Origin: Cudoniella acicularis
Lineage: Eukaryota; Ascomycota; Leotiomycetes; Helotiales; Helotiaceae
Assembly: GCA_013054445.1 (NCBI GenBank)
Contig: JAAMPI010000005.1
Span: 1-64,000 of the forward strand
DNA length: 64,000 bases
Reading direction: 5' to 3'
Shown here: in pieces, positions 1 to 10,788 of the stretch
Position numbering within the stretch: position 1 is the stretch's first letter
Layout of the letters: every line of letters begins with the position of its first letter
The notes under the pieces: generated by a model
Seen by the model: the letters and a program-made list of their open reading frames with translations, nothing else
What the model was told of the DNA's origin: nothing
Database searches by the model: none
Translations under genes and position numbers: made by a program

Positions 1-209
1 GAGGTCGGGAGGCCGGTGTTGTAGTTGTAGTTGTGGGATTGGGATTGAGAATGGGATGGGATTTGCTCGGAATAGGGTATGTTGTTTGAAGCAGAAGTGG
101 TTGTGGTGGAAGAGGGTGCGTATTGGGCAGAGGAGGAGGTTAGGGAGGAGAGTGAGATGGGTGTTCCGTTGTGGGTTGATTCCGTTTGAGGGACCTGTGG
201 AACATACAT
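1..209 (-). CDS. Low-complexity Ser/Thr/Asn/Gln-rich protein, 5' part (runs off the left edge)
   Basis: On the minus strand an ATG at 209 opens a frame that stays open for all 69 codons to the window edge. The product is rich in Ser, Thr, Asn, Gln and Tyr (it contains SSLTSSSAQYAPSSTTTT and later SHSQSQSHNYNYN). Such composition is common in disordered activation or linker regions of fungal regulators, but no domain is visible, so no function is given. The start could lie further upstream if an intron precedes it, since another ATG in a different frame sits at about 260. Because the frame has no stop before the edge it is only supported by openness and composition. It could be non-coding. Confidence 0.4.
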   Translation of the reverse strand, partial: MYVPQVPQTESTHNGTPISLSSLTSSSAQYAPSSTTTTSASNNIPYSEQIPSHSQSQSHNYNYNTGLPT

Positions 210-1130
210 GTGTTAGATTGGAATGTCTGGTGAAGTGAGACTTGTGTAATGAATGAGGGGTTACGAACGGATTCATAGCGATGGCGACTCATTTTCGCGG
301 TTGCTTGATCGACTGATGATCGATTGAGCTTCGTTGTGGTCTGCTCAGCTTCTGTACTTTCTTGCTGCCTAGTCCTCAGAAACAAATCGAATCGAATGAA
401 ATCCTTTACAATCTTCGTCTTAAAGGTGTCGTTGTACACAAAACTGGAGAGTTCTCTTCGACAATCAAAGCTGGAAGTTTCGTTAAGGCTCACAAATGAG
501 AAACCTCAGCGATAACCTCAGAAATCATTCCCGGAATTAGGAAGAGGTCGTCCGTACGATAAAAACGGTCTTCAATCACCCCGAGTCTTAGGCCCCGCCG
601 CGTCAGCGTTTGCGGGATGGGCATTCAGCTGGGCAGACCTGCCCCGTAGGGAGGCCAATCAGGGGGTGAGGTTTGGGATTCTTGGGGGCTGTGCTGCATG
701 GATTTTGGAGGGTGAAGCGAGGACGGATTGGGAAAGGGAATGCCGAGGTCTGTGTTGTGCATGAGACGCGAGAGACCGGGTCATGTGATTTGGAAAAGGG
801 GGTGGGGGTTGGGGAGTGGTTTGGATGGCTTCTTTTGAGTTTTGTATGCGATGGTGGTGATTGTGAGTGGGGAGTGGGAAAATGAGGCTTTTGATGGTGT
901 TGTAAAATTCTTCTGTTGAGAAAATGTTTGTGTTGCGTCTATTGCCCCTCTATACCTGTTCAGCTCGAAAGCGCTTTGCGCCTTGACTAACCATTCAACT
1001 CCTAGAAAGTTTCCGCTCTTCAATATCTTCCTCATATTGTTCTTCGACATTCTTTCAACTCAAAATTTTGAGTTTCACCACATTTGATGCCTTGTTCCCT
1101 CAAACAAAGATCAGAAGAGCAAGGTGCCTT
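210..1130. other. Intergenic, no gene recognised
   Basis: Several short open frames exist on both strands but none shows splice-linked continuity or a recognisable family. The stretch probably contains the promoter of the minus-strand frame at 1-209 and the 3' flank of the gene at 1131-1782. Confidence 0.5.
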
Positions 1131-1782
1131 TCAGCACCCAACCAACCCAGGCCACTTCTCTTTCAACCACTCAACCACAGCATCGGGTCCCCTCTCAACT
1201 TGTAATCCATGCGGTATCGCCATCGTCTTGATACCTGGGACCGTCTCTTTCGCTATCCGTTGGATCTCGAGACTTTCTTCTTGACTCCACATTGATGCGC
1301 AGAACTGGTGAGGTGGTGAGTTGAGGACCTTCGGAATTGGGAATAGATGACGCAGGGGCGTACGTGAAAGATGGATTGACATAAGAGGATAAGAGGTGGG
1401 GGGGAGTATGATGAGTGTCAGAAAGAAGAGGCGCAGAGGGACGTACCAAGACGTTTGGCTGTTCCTTTTCACACATGACTTTTACGTCTTCTATTCCTAT
1501 TTTTTTAAGATTAATCAGCTGAAGCTTATCTCAAAAAACTTCAAGATATTCCTTTGATGTTTTTATTTTACTTCTTCTTCTTTTCTAGAAAACTTTTTCA
1601 ATTTTATAAAGGAAAGATGGGGGGAACTGGGTTGAAAAAGAGAAAATCTCACTCTCAGAGTTTGCCCGATAGTCAATCGTGTATTCCTCCTTTACGTCCT
1701 CCACCAGACGACCAACTATGCGCTTCGCCCGCTCTGGCGCTGTGTTTACTGTGCACAGTACAAATGGGCCCTTTGGTGCCAT
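1131..1782 (-). CDS. Small conserved protein of unknown function (117 aa, 3 exons)
   Basis: Exons on the minus strand are 1653-1782, 1447-1496 and 1304-1131, with introns 1497-1652 (GTGAGA..TAG) and 1305-1446 (GTACGT..CAG). The phases fit exactly and give 117 residues. The N-terminus begins MAPKGPFVLCTVNTAPERA. The middle reads PNVLFCASMW, and the C-terminal third contains VPGIKTMAIPHGLQVERGP followed by a helix that ends in WPGLVGC. The protein looks like a compact alpha/beta domain, and I have the impression of seeing close relatives in many filamentous ascomycetes, but I cannot name the family or a reaction. There is no signal peptide and no membrane segment. A second ATG at 1803 would add seven residues; the MAPKG start was preferred because that block looks like the conserved beginning. 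The splice model is strong; the function is unknown. Confidence 0.72.
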
Positions 1783-2542
1783 CGTGGATTTTCCGCTTCG
1801 CAAACTTGCGGGGGAAAAAATGAATTTAAAAGGATGAGATGAAGAATGCTTTTAATGTATAATAATAATTTGAAGAAAATAACGGATGAACAATCGTAGT
1901 TCAAGAAGGAAGAGTCAGAATATATATACTTTACTGCGATTTGAATCGACTGAAAAAATGTACGAAGCATGGATGTGGACGGCCCGGATATTGATGCCGT
2001 GCCCCACTATTTTCGGCCGGGAAGCAAGGACGGCAATACTCGGCTTTTCATATTCCCCCGAGTGGAGGTTATGTGTTCAATACTATAGTAGTCTAGACTA
2101 AAAGGCTTAATACCTTAGGTTTAGTCTGCGCAAGAAGAATACTCTCTAGAGAAGAATCAAGGGGCTCGCTTTGGGTATCTTTCTCCACTTTAACACCCTC
2201 GAATATTCCAACGAACATGAGAAAATTGAGAAAATCGCTACCATAACTCATCAAAACGTTATATCCAAATAGGCCTCATAGTTTTACAAAAACACTCCGT
2301 CAAATGCTGGAATGGATTGCTCCCGTTGCTACTGGGCTGCCTCTTCCCTCCCAAAGGAGTCGCCAAGACCCAGCCCCGTCTAGCGACTTACATACGGCTC
2401 TAGATCTCGATTCTCGAGTGACCTTAAGGGCGAAATATATAGAGTAAAGGCACAGGGCCGGAACACTAAAACTCTTGCTATAACCGGCTAACGCTATTCT
2501 GGGATCCTCTAGCTGTCCACGTGCACAATCTCTAAGATATAC
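1783..2542. other. Intergenic, possible repeat remnant
   Basis: No supported gene. TpA is frequent (for example runs of TATA around 1850-1930 and 2240-2290). This may be the decayed flank of the mobile-element-rich interval that begins with the solo LTR at 2543. Confidence 0.4.
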
Positions 2543-2738
2543 TGTCACGACATATATGTGACCAAGATCACGTGAGTGTTATCATGTTCGCGGACCTAAA
2601 TCGATAACTTGATAACTCATGATCAACTATTACCTATATAGCTGTATGCTTAACTTTAATATATAACTTCTATACCGATTTACTTGACACTTCAATCGAC
2701 GACTAAACCCAACGACCACGTGACAACAGAACGTTACA
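2543..2738. mobile_element. Solo LTR (196 bp) with TATAC target duplication
   Basis: The element starts TGTCACGAC and ends CAGAACGTTACA, so it has TG..CA ends. It is flanked on both sides by the same five bases, TATAC (2538-2542 and 2739-2743), as expected for integrase-mediated insertion of an LTR retrotransposon. A second copy of the same family lies at 10507-10783 with nearly identical ends (both end CCACGTGAYAACAGAACGTTACA apart from the one variable base). This copy is shorter and AT-rich inside, suggesting age or RIP. No internal retrotransposon coding region adjoins it, so it is a solo LTR left by recombination. Confidence 0.82.
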
Positions 2739-2933
2739 TATACCTATAGTATCACGAGGAAAAATAATCGACCCTTCGTCCAGTAGGAGCTAGTTAATCA
2801 GCAAGAACCCAAGAACCAATAAGCTTTGACACGTAAGTTAAGTACGACACAAAAGAATTAGAATTTTTATACCACTTATCGCATCTTTAAGTGTATCTAA
2901 ACTTTAACAACTCCTAATAACCTTATTATCGAA

Positions 2934-4937
2934 ATGGTAAGAACCAGTCAAAAGCCGCCGAAGGTATACAAGAATGTTAGTGTAACCATGATATCGTGGG
3001 AAAGTGACGGAGGCTTTGAGGCTGTGGGTTTTCACTTAAACCGAGAATTTGCGCATTAATTGACTTTTTAGCTCCGGAGCCTTGCGCGACTTTTTCGACA
3101 TAAGTTTCAATATACCGTACAAGAGATAGGGTTGACAATTGCTAATGAGCCTGACCTTTTTAATCTCTTACAATCATCTTCATTCAACAAAGACGACCTC
3201 CAGATTGTGTATTACATCGGGGGTATTGAACATAAGCCATGGGCGGATTGGAATGGGATGATCCCAGTTCCTATTTCTCAGACTGGGTATGATATGGTGT
3301 CGTTCTCTAATTATTTGCATGCTGCCTGTTCTCGATTTGCTGAATGAATGCTGTAGACTCGTGCTAGACCAGCAAACCGACTGGTTTACGCGGTTGAATC
3401 AAGACCCGAGGCCAGAAGCGATAAGATGGTTAGAAATACTCATACAGATGCCAAATCTTATATCAGATATTCTTGTTATCCTCGATTGCTCCCCTCTTGA
3501 AATAGAAAGCATGGAAATTCTCGATTTTGGAAGCGGCACGTCGGGGTTCGAAGTGATGACTCCTGGATACAAAGATTCATCGAGAGAAGTTGGGATGTTC
3601 ACATCATCTCTGGCTGAGTTGCTAGAGAGTGCCACCGACCTGGAGAATCAAAAAGTGCGGAAGGAATTCATAACGACAGACTGGCTAATTGGCCAGCTCT
3701 CCAATACCAATCACCTTCCGCATCTCGCATTCGAACCTTCTCTTATTTGTAACACTGTTGAAGATGATTACCTGGCACATGTCATCCTGGAGCCAGTGGC
3801 ATTACCTTCCTTCGAACAAGGCTCACACTTAGAACTACCAAGATATGATTATGTCAAACTGTTTAACAATGTGTCGTTAATATATGAAAATGGTATCACA
3901 GAAGTCTTCAAAGCACAGATACCAAAGGGGGCTCAAGAATCGCAAGAAGCCAAAGAGATAGTGAGTATTATTATATTATATATCTACCTACAAATAAGTT
4001 TAGGAAATGCTCTAACTGATTGCAGACCGTCTATGTCATCAAAAGTTTCACACCAAAAAATGTTACCCAGGCTAAAAGTATAGCGCTTGCCTTCCGAACA
4101 GAGAGAAATATACTTTGTCGTCTTTCAACCTGGAAACATACACACATCCTAGACTTCTTTGGATCTTTTGAAGTCCTCTCGGAGTTTAAATTCGGATCTT
4201 TTGGCCTCGTACTGCCATTTGCGGAGGGTGGTGACCTTAACCAATTTCTCCGTCTCCCTAGGCCGCCAAACTGGCTCTTCACAGGTCCTGGATGCATCCC
4301 GTTTTGCAAGGCCCTCTTCGTCCAAACGAAAGGCATAGTCGACGCATTGAAATTCCTCCATGACAAAACATCATCCGCTGGCTATGTCATTCATTGCGAT
4401 ATCAAACCCGCAAATATTCTCGTTCACAATGCCACTTTTAAGATTGGTGATTTTGGATCGTCCCGGATGAAAGAGGCGGATGAAACCTCAAAGACAGAGT
4501 GGGGATTTGGTACACCTATGTATGCACCCCCGGAGACGACCATAGAGGATTCAGACAGTTATGGGAGAGCGCGGGACGTGTGGGCGCTTGGATGTGTCAT
4601 GTTAGAGATTCTCGTTCTGTTACTGCATGGGTTCCGTCAACCGGCAATTGTAGAAATTTTCGAAGACGAGAGAAGAGAATCATCCTATAAGGGTACGAGA
4701 ATCTATTCCCGGACAATGAGCTGCGTTGAGGTTTGGGTGGAGAACATTGGGAAGCTCATAGAAAAGGGGCATCAAAGAGACAGAAACACCTGGGTAGATG
4801 GGGACTGGTCCGACGAGCAGGAGGCGTTGCGTATAATGTTGATGACTGTTCAAGGAATGCTGAAAGTCAATCGACTTGAGCGTATTGATTCGTCTCAGGC
4901 AGCAGAAAACCTCGCCATTAATATTGGCCGCGAATGA
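2934..4937 (+). CDS. Caspase-homology domain fused to a protein kinase (606 aa, 4 exons)
   Basis: Exons 2934-3023, 3072-3286, 3357-3960 and 4026-4937; introns of 48, 70 and 65 nt, all GT..AG, phases consistent. Residues about 10-260 follow the fungal caspase/metacaspase (peptidase C14) pattern: YKNVSVTMISWE, DDLQIVYYIGG at 71-81 where active members have YY-x-GHG, ILVILDCSP at 141-148 where they have DCC or DSC, then GFEVMTPG and a closing HVILEPVAL. His and Cys positions are therefore substituted (Gly/Ile and Ser147), so protease activity is unlikely. Residues about 265-600 are a Ser/Thr-type kinase: VIK (Lys309), HCDIKPAN (Asp428, Lys430, Asn433), DFG (445-447), APPE (470-473). The glycine loop is poor. 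The end of the caspase-like part and the kinase N-lobe share exon 3, so the fusion does not depend on splicing. It probably acts in the cytosol, perhaps in self-recognition or cell-death signalling (inference). No transmembrane segment. Confidence 0.82.
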
Positions 4938-5319
4938 TGACTATTAGATATTGGAACCATATCGTACAAATATTGAATTGCTACTTAGACACGAAATAAC
5001 ACTTTCGTACTATAGCAGAATTTAGCCTACGATAAAATTAGGTTGGAAGACTAGTGTCTAGTATAACCCCTCGGGGGTTTTGACCATTTCTTAGGGTAAC
5101 CGTAGTATATTATTAACGTGAGCGTCACCCACGCCTCGCTAAAACCAGCGTGTTGAGGTGAGCGCACGGGAGATAGTTTTGCACATATTTGTTCAAGTCT
5201 CATACCATTACGCCAAACATTAATACGAGTAGGGGGTAAAAATAGCTTATGTAGAAGCTCAAGGAGGCTGACTCCATGACCCAAAACGCCTCGATGGCTT
5301 CCCGTCTCTCTCGTACTCC
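4938..5319. other. Intergenic between the kinase fusion and the DUF6594-type gene
   Basis: No gene seen. It must contain the 3' end of the upstream gene and the promoter of the next one. A small GC palindrome, CCCCTCGGGGG near 5069, is the only structured element noticed. Confidence 0.5.
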
Positions 5320-6385
5320 ATGGCTGCCGACCCTGAAGGATCCATCTTCCAGCGTTTCGACTATCTCAGTGCCAGAAATTTGCTATATCTCCAAAGTAAC
5401 CTGAACGAGCTGCAAGCTAAGCTCGACGATCTCAACAAGTTTGGCGCAGAAGTAAGGATTAGAGATGAAGAAACGAGGCTATCGGCCAAAGCATACAGCG
5501 ACCTCAAAACAAAAGCGCAATGGTACATTAAAGAAGCGGAAAGAAACGGCGCAGCGTCTATGGAAGGATGGACGGTGGCGAGGGGAGATAAGGGAGAGGG
5601 TACATTAGGAAAGAACGCCCTGGAGAGGACAGAGGTACACAAACAAATCAAGGAAGCGATGCGGGAATATCGTGAGTTCGCTCGACACCCCCCGGAGTCT
5701 TCGGCTCATACACACTGACGATCACCAGGTGAGGCCTTGGTACAAGCACGAGAAGTAATGAGTTTCAATAACCTTCGAATCGAGCAATGTCGACGCTGAG
5801 GCGGTATTTCTTCGCTGGAAAAAAGGACGCTATACTCATCGGCTGTGACGCGGAGATGCTGGCAGACGAGGCTGATCTGGTAACACTTGTACAAGCGGAT
5901 GATGATCGACTCAGTCGAGTACTTCGACATGTGTTTGGTAGATGGTTTAGGGTGAGCAATATGATTTTTCCCTCCTCGATGTGACAGGAAATGAAGGGGA
6001 AAAGGAAGAAGCGGCGTGGAGCTTGAAGCTTTTGAGTTTGTCCTAGCGGGAGCTAACGTGACGACATTTGCAGGACCGTAAACGGAATCCGCAACCCGAC
6101 CTCGACCTCTACTATTTTTCAGAAGATCGCATTCAACTGACCAGTTACATCATAACCATCATCTTCAGTGGCATCCTACTGCTAGGAGCGATGGCCTGTC
6201 TAGGTATTCTCAACGACAAAAGTTGGAAATTACGACTTGGCTTGCTGGCTATTTTCACAAGTTTATTCGCTGTAGTTATTGGCCTTCTCACAAATGCGAA
6301 GAGGAATAAGATATTTGCTTCCACTGCGGCGTACGCTGCAGTGCTAGCCGTGTACGTCAGTGCCAATCTTGGGCCTTCGGACTGA
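5320..6385 (+). pseudogene. DUF6594-type membrane protein, reading frame broken by one base
   Basis: Exon 1 is 5320-5671, exon 2 5729-5951 and exon 3 6074-6385 (introns 5672-5728 and 5952-6073, both GTGAG..CAG). The N-terminal half has the family's helical opening (FQRFDYLSARNLLYLQSNLNEL, a predicted coiled coil), then a central block with DDRLSRVLRHVFG. The C-terminus has three hydrophobic segments, ending in the typical IFASTAAYAAVLAVYVS. In exon 2 the frame from the splice site reads ..NNLRIEQCRR and then hits TGA at 5797-5799, whereas the family-like continuation LRRYFFAGKKD is in another frame that begins at the same point. One missing base near 5791-5797 would restore continuity. An alternative acceptor at 5784 would avoid the stop but would delete a conserved helix. 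Either a recent pseudogene or a sequence error. The function of the family is not known to me. Confidence 0.7.
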
Positions 6386-8375
6386 GGATTGTATAAAGTT
6401 AATTGGAACTCTACTACGCTACAAAGTCTTGTTGAGACCGTCGGCGGGCCTGGTGGTGTTGTGGACTGAGGTTAGAGCTGCGCATGATGTTGAACTCGAG
6501 GTAGAGGAGTGAGGGGAAGTAGAATTGGTCCCGTATTACGAGGGCCAAGAGAATGGGCATCTCGCGGCGGTGAGATAAATCGGTCTCGTAACTCATAGAC
6601 TCATCTCGTAGAAGTAGAGGATTTTGGCCCAGTTCCAACACACTGATGATCATCCAAGATGCCACAAACTAGATATAGCAGCCGCGTCAAAACAGTTATT
6701 GTAAAAACATCCGAAATCACATTTTAATCCTTATCTGGGTGTAAAGCCCGGAAGGAGACGGCCTTCTCGGTCTTGATCCGTCTATCTCCAACATTGAGAG
6801 ACTGGAAAAAGAGGCCAGGAACTACCCGACGGAAGAATCTTTTGCCAGTGGCAATTGCGTGGTAACTCGCGCGTATTTTGGCATCTATGAGGATTCTTGC
6901 GCCGCTTGGCCAGGTCTGAAGACTGTATGAACTCGACAGCTCAACGCGTCCACCACTCCTCAAATCCCGAATTGTCGCAATCTGCCAATTGAATTATAAG
7001 CATCACCGGGGGTCGTTGTTGCATTGCAGAATATTGAAGCATGATAGAAAGCCAATGTTGCACTGAGGATGGGATTTTCGAGAGTGTGGCATGCAAGCTT
7101 CGTGAAGAGAAATCGAGGAGGTTCGGTCATTGATAGCGATTGGGGTTTCGAGTTTCGAGAATTGATGTCAATTTCAACATCATTTGATGTAGATGGCAGA
7201 TGTGCGGCGTCTCGAGAGTATCAATGGGAACTCTTGTGGTGGGTGAAGAGATGTGTGGAGTAAGGGCTGGGAAAGGACGATATACATTTAGTTTCCTGAG
7301 GCATCAAGCTGACATTCATCAGGCAGCACAATTGTAGATGCTTCAATTCCTCCAACATCTGAAAACACTATTCATCTATAAAATAGTTTGTCTTATGCCG
7401 TTCCTTTACGATTATATGCTGAAGTATACGTGCTATTCCAGTGTCAATTTGCCGCACCTTGTCACAAAGAAGGCTCCCCATACTGCACAACTTGACCGAG
7501 GGGCTGGCGGTGAGTAGATGACAGTCGCAAGCCCTTCGCCTCCTCGAAATGGGCTGCTTTTATTGTAGAATAAACTCAAGTTGTCTATATCTATTAATAC
7601 AGTACGAATTATTTCATGAAAATGAGGCCTTGCGATGGGTACCACCGAGATAGTGGTACGCGGAGTAGGTGGAAGAAGGAAAAGCTATCAAGGCTCGAGG
7701 CATTCTTCGGTGTTTCCCCATGGTAGCGTTGAATATGGCAGTTTAGGAATTCGAGAACTGAAGGAAAAGAGCGAAATTCCAAATTGTGGATCTGTCGAAG
7801 GCAGATTATCTTCTGTCACGCCGCTGCCAGTATTCATGGAGCTTAGAGCAACATCCAACCTCCACGATTGCCGTTGCGATCGTGGTCGAGAAGTAACCTA
7901 CACGACAACATCATCGGCTTCTACTTTCAGACAAGCAATTGCTCGTCCTTGAACAGGAAAATCAAAGGCAACTTTCAATTTGCCTGCCTTGAGCGCGTCT
8001 CCCGAGAAAATTCTTCGCGTTCACCATTATCGCCACTCTTCCTCATCCCGCTGCACGAAGCAACGAAAACAATGAAAAGACGTACGGGCAAGCCGTTGGT
8101 ACCAGCAAAAATTCCGAAAAAAAGGGCGCCGAAGCACACTTAGATATTCGTAACGCCCCGATGTACAATGGAGGTTTTGAATATCAGACTCGCAATTCTT
8201 GAGCTGCGAAGCCTTTTTCAAGGTAAGTATAAGGAGAAAGAAAAAAAAGAGGGAAAGGGAGGGAGCGGCCAGAGGTATTTATACCTGAGGGCTTGGGACC
8301 GGGAAATTAATTTATCCAGGAATTCCGCAAACTGAGCAAACTAGTACGTGGCTGGATTGTGGCGTGACGTGAAAC
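6386..8375. other. Long gene-poor stretch with short unassigned frames
   Basis: Nothing recognised. The best open frame is on the minus strand, 6724-6963 (79 codons after an ATG, with a possible splice acceptor just upstream at about 6980). Its product contains RASYHAIATGKRFFRRVVPG and is not obviously low complexity, so it could be one exon of an unrecognised gene. The other frames look like chance. Confidence 0.35.
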
Positions 8376-8640
8376 AAACGAAATTAACTGGCGTATGATT
8401 GGTTTCGGCTCTGCGCTTTGATATTTACGGTCCTCATTTTGATATAAAATTTGGAGTCTTAGGATTGTGGTACAAGGGCGATGCCAAACGAAGTTTCTGG
8501 CATGTGATTGGCTGGGGTTCTGTCCTTTGATATTCACTCCCCTTGGTTTGACACCAAGCCGCTCCGTGGCCTTTTTTGTAGCACAGTAGAGCAAACGAGA
8601 TTGCTAGCGTACGGTTAGTTCTCTCCAATCGTTCTCTTTT
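8376..8640. repeat. Imperfect tandem repeat, about 108-bp period, two and a half copies
   Basis: Copies begin at 8376, 8486 and 8593 with AAACGA followed by a diverged block resembling TGGCGTATGATTGGTTT, then (in the first two) CTTTGATATTYAC and a CYYCNTTTTGAYA-like end. The spacing is 110 and 107 bp. The third copy is truncated. Copies are perhaps 65-70% alike by eye, so the duplication is old. Confidence 0.5.
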
Positions 8641-9910
8641 CCAAAAAGAAAGTTCTTATTCACTTATCCTCCTACCCCCACCGGCCCCCCCCTTTACTAA
8701 AATAAGAAGCTGCCTTTCTTATAAAAATATACAAATGAAACGGCCTTCCTGTCGAGTTTCCCTTTAATGTCATATAATTGATTGATGGTGGTAAAGGTGG
8801 CAACTAATTGCGCGCTCGGAGAAGGTTCCGAGGCCCCTTTCTTGGTGGAGTCACGTGGTTGTGATTTTTCAAATTCGCCCTTTTTAATACATTGACTAGC
8901 GGCTTTTTAAGTCTTATTATTACATTCATAAATACAGAAAATGGACCAAGAAATTACGGCATCTCTGTTCTGAGTAGGTCATCTGTCCCCCTGTTTCCGG
9001 AACAGAGTGCCTCTTAAAAGTTTACTTCAGTTCGGTCGCATTGGCGATGCACATCGGTCTTTGCAATTTTGTTTTCTGGCTCTCTTTTCCGTGTAAAACT
9101 CAGAAACAGTAACGACAGGGAACACCAGTGCCCAGTTTTCACTGTCTGAATCCGAATTGCTGTGCCAGTGTCCAGAAATAGTCCCCATCGCTACAAGCAG
9201 GATAACACCTGACAGATTTTGGATACGTTACTGTTATATGTTCATAAAATTACTATAGCTGATTCCAAGTGGTGCTGCTGTATGCGGAGAAGCCTATTTC
9301 AGCCGCTACGCAAGCCACGCCGAGTTCACTGTGGATAATCTTAAGTACTGAAGAGATTCATGTTAACTCGCGATAAACAGCGCTTGCCGCGTAAATGCAA
9401 CACCGAGTAGGTGACAAAATCATATAAAGATGCAGAAACCCATCCTGAGTTGCACAAACATGTGCTATAAACGCGCGTTCGACAATCAAAATACTTTATA
9501 TAAGCAATCTGCATCTCCTGCACAACAAACATAGCCGGTCTAGGCTCACATACAGGAAGTTACACTATTGGAATTCTGAAGAATGTTACGTGTTAAATGT
9601 GCGAGCTAAAGATTAAAATCTGCAAAGTTGCAAGTTTTGTTTACAAATCGTGCTAGATAATAGGATGGTTTCCTTCGGAAACTTGATAAACTTGTTGTAA
9701 TTGTTCGTGGTACAGATGCACGTTTAGTCTGCTAAGTCTGAGTTCTAACTTAAAAGAGTACATATTATCTAAAGCAGCTCTGAATTCTCAATACTTTAGT
9801 GCTTCAAGTTCTCTAAGGAGTAATTTCTATACTTCTACATCGAGAACAAAAAAGTCAAGTCTTTGCACGACTTCATCTACGCACTAGATTCCATCTCTTT
9901 TTGATCCAAA
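8641..9910. other. AT-rich intergenic, no gene recognised
   Basis: No frame with family resemblance. The last 200 bases probably act as the former promoter of the decayed secreted-protein gene at 9911. Confidence 0.45.
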
Positions 9911-10432
9911 ATGTCTACTCAATCCAACATGTACTCCATTCTCCTTTTCCGAACAATTTTCCTCGCCTCACTTCTCAAACTCGCAACAGCATATCAACCA
10001 TTCATCAATACAATGCTCACTATTGGCGGTGAAGGGTATTTTAGAACCAGCCCGTATAGCTTAAGTCCTCGGATCAAGCTTTATGAATCCAACAGCCGTG
10101 GCATACCCATTTCAACCTAGAATAACATCACACTTACTTGCTGGACACACAGCCATGAAAATACAAGTAACACCGATGACGACAGGTACGAAACAATGAC
10201 ACCACTCCTGTTTCATGTGCTTTTGGAGTGTCAAGTTAATTTGAATTTAGAATGTGGATTCAGACAGCAGACAATTGTTACTTACCAAGTTCTCCCTAGA
10301 GTACAATGGAACTGGTTCGTTTACCCCACCCTCTCCTTCCCCTCTCATCACTTAAGAAAACCCAGAAATAGATTACTAATACACGTTTTGATTACAGCCT
10401 AAGAAGACCTACAATACTGCGGACAGGACTCC
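9911..10432 (+). pseudogene. Decayed small secreted protein, possibly SH3-like
   Basis: An ATG at 9911 starts a signal-peptide-like N-terminus (MYSILLFRTIFLASLLKLATA from the second Met). In the same frame, coding-like sequence continues past a TAG at 10118-10120: NNITLTCWTHSHENTSN follows directly. TAG could have been CAG (Gln), a C-to-T change at CpA. A plausible intron (GTACGA at 10186 to TAG at about 10245) leads to MWIQTADNCYLPSS, after which another stop and a frame change follow before EYNG. The order 'LTCWT..W-Q-..CYLP' recalls small secreted SH3-like proteins of fungi. The combined in-frame stop and frame break make it a likely pseudogene. The 3' limit is uncertain, and a functional alternative splice form cannot be excluded. 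Confidence 0.42.
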
Positions 10433-10506
10433 GAAGAAAGATGCGAGATTTTCCCAATGAAAACCAAGTACCTCCACCTGCCAAGAAAACAGCAGAAACT
10501 CACAAG

Positions 10507-10783
10507 TGTCACGACCCACGATCATGTGACGAGTCATGTGATAGGGCCGGGTGCCTTTGGACCGGGCCTTCGTGGAAGGCTCCTGGGTCCTACGGTCCAC
10601 CACCACCACCACCGCTGCCTATATAGCCATATAGTTTCCTATGTTAGAGCTTTATGCTCAACTCATATTTCAATATCATCACTTGATTAGGATAACGCTC
10701 TACCAGAACCTGCTTGACGCTTGCAAGGCTAAGTAAACCCTTCCACGTGATATAGTGATACCACGTGATAACAGAACGTTACA
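10507..10783. mobile_element. Solo LTR (277 bp) with ACAAG target duplication
   Basis: It starts TGTCACGACC and ends ACAGAACGTTACA, and is flanked by ACAAG on both sides (10502-10506 and 10784-10788). It shares both ends, a CCTATATAGC block and a CCACGTGATA block with the shorter element at 2543-2738, so the two belong to one family. It lies about 75 bp beyond the decayed secreted-protein gene. Several CACGTGA or CATGTGA motifs lie inside the LTR. No internal retrotransposon genes remain. Confidence 0.84.
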
Positions 10784-10788
10784 ACAAG

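Noticed and set aside
3289..3356. Open frame with ATG at 3289 that could be the start of the kinase gene
   Set aside because: The first 23 codons lie inside an intron (3287-3356, GTATGA..GTAG). Splicing joins the upstream caspase-like exon in frame, and the upstream residues are family-like.
10441..10626. His- or Pro-rich mini-frames around CACCACCACC
   Set aside because: The tract lies within the solo LTR (10507-10783) and is not part of a gene.
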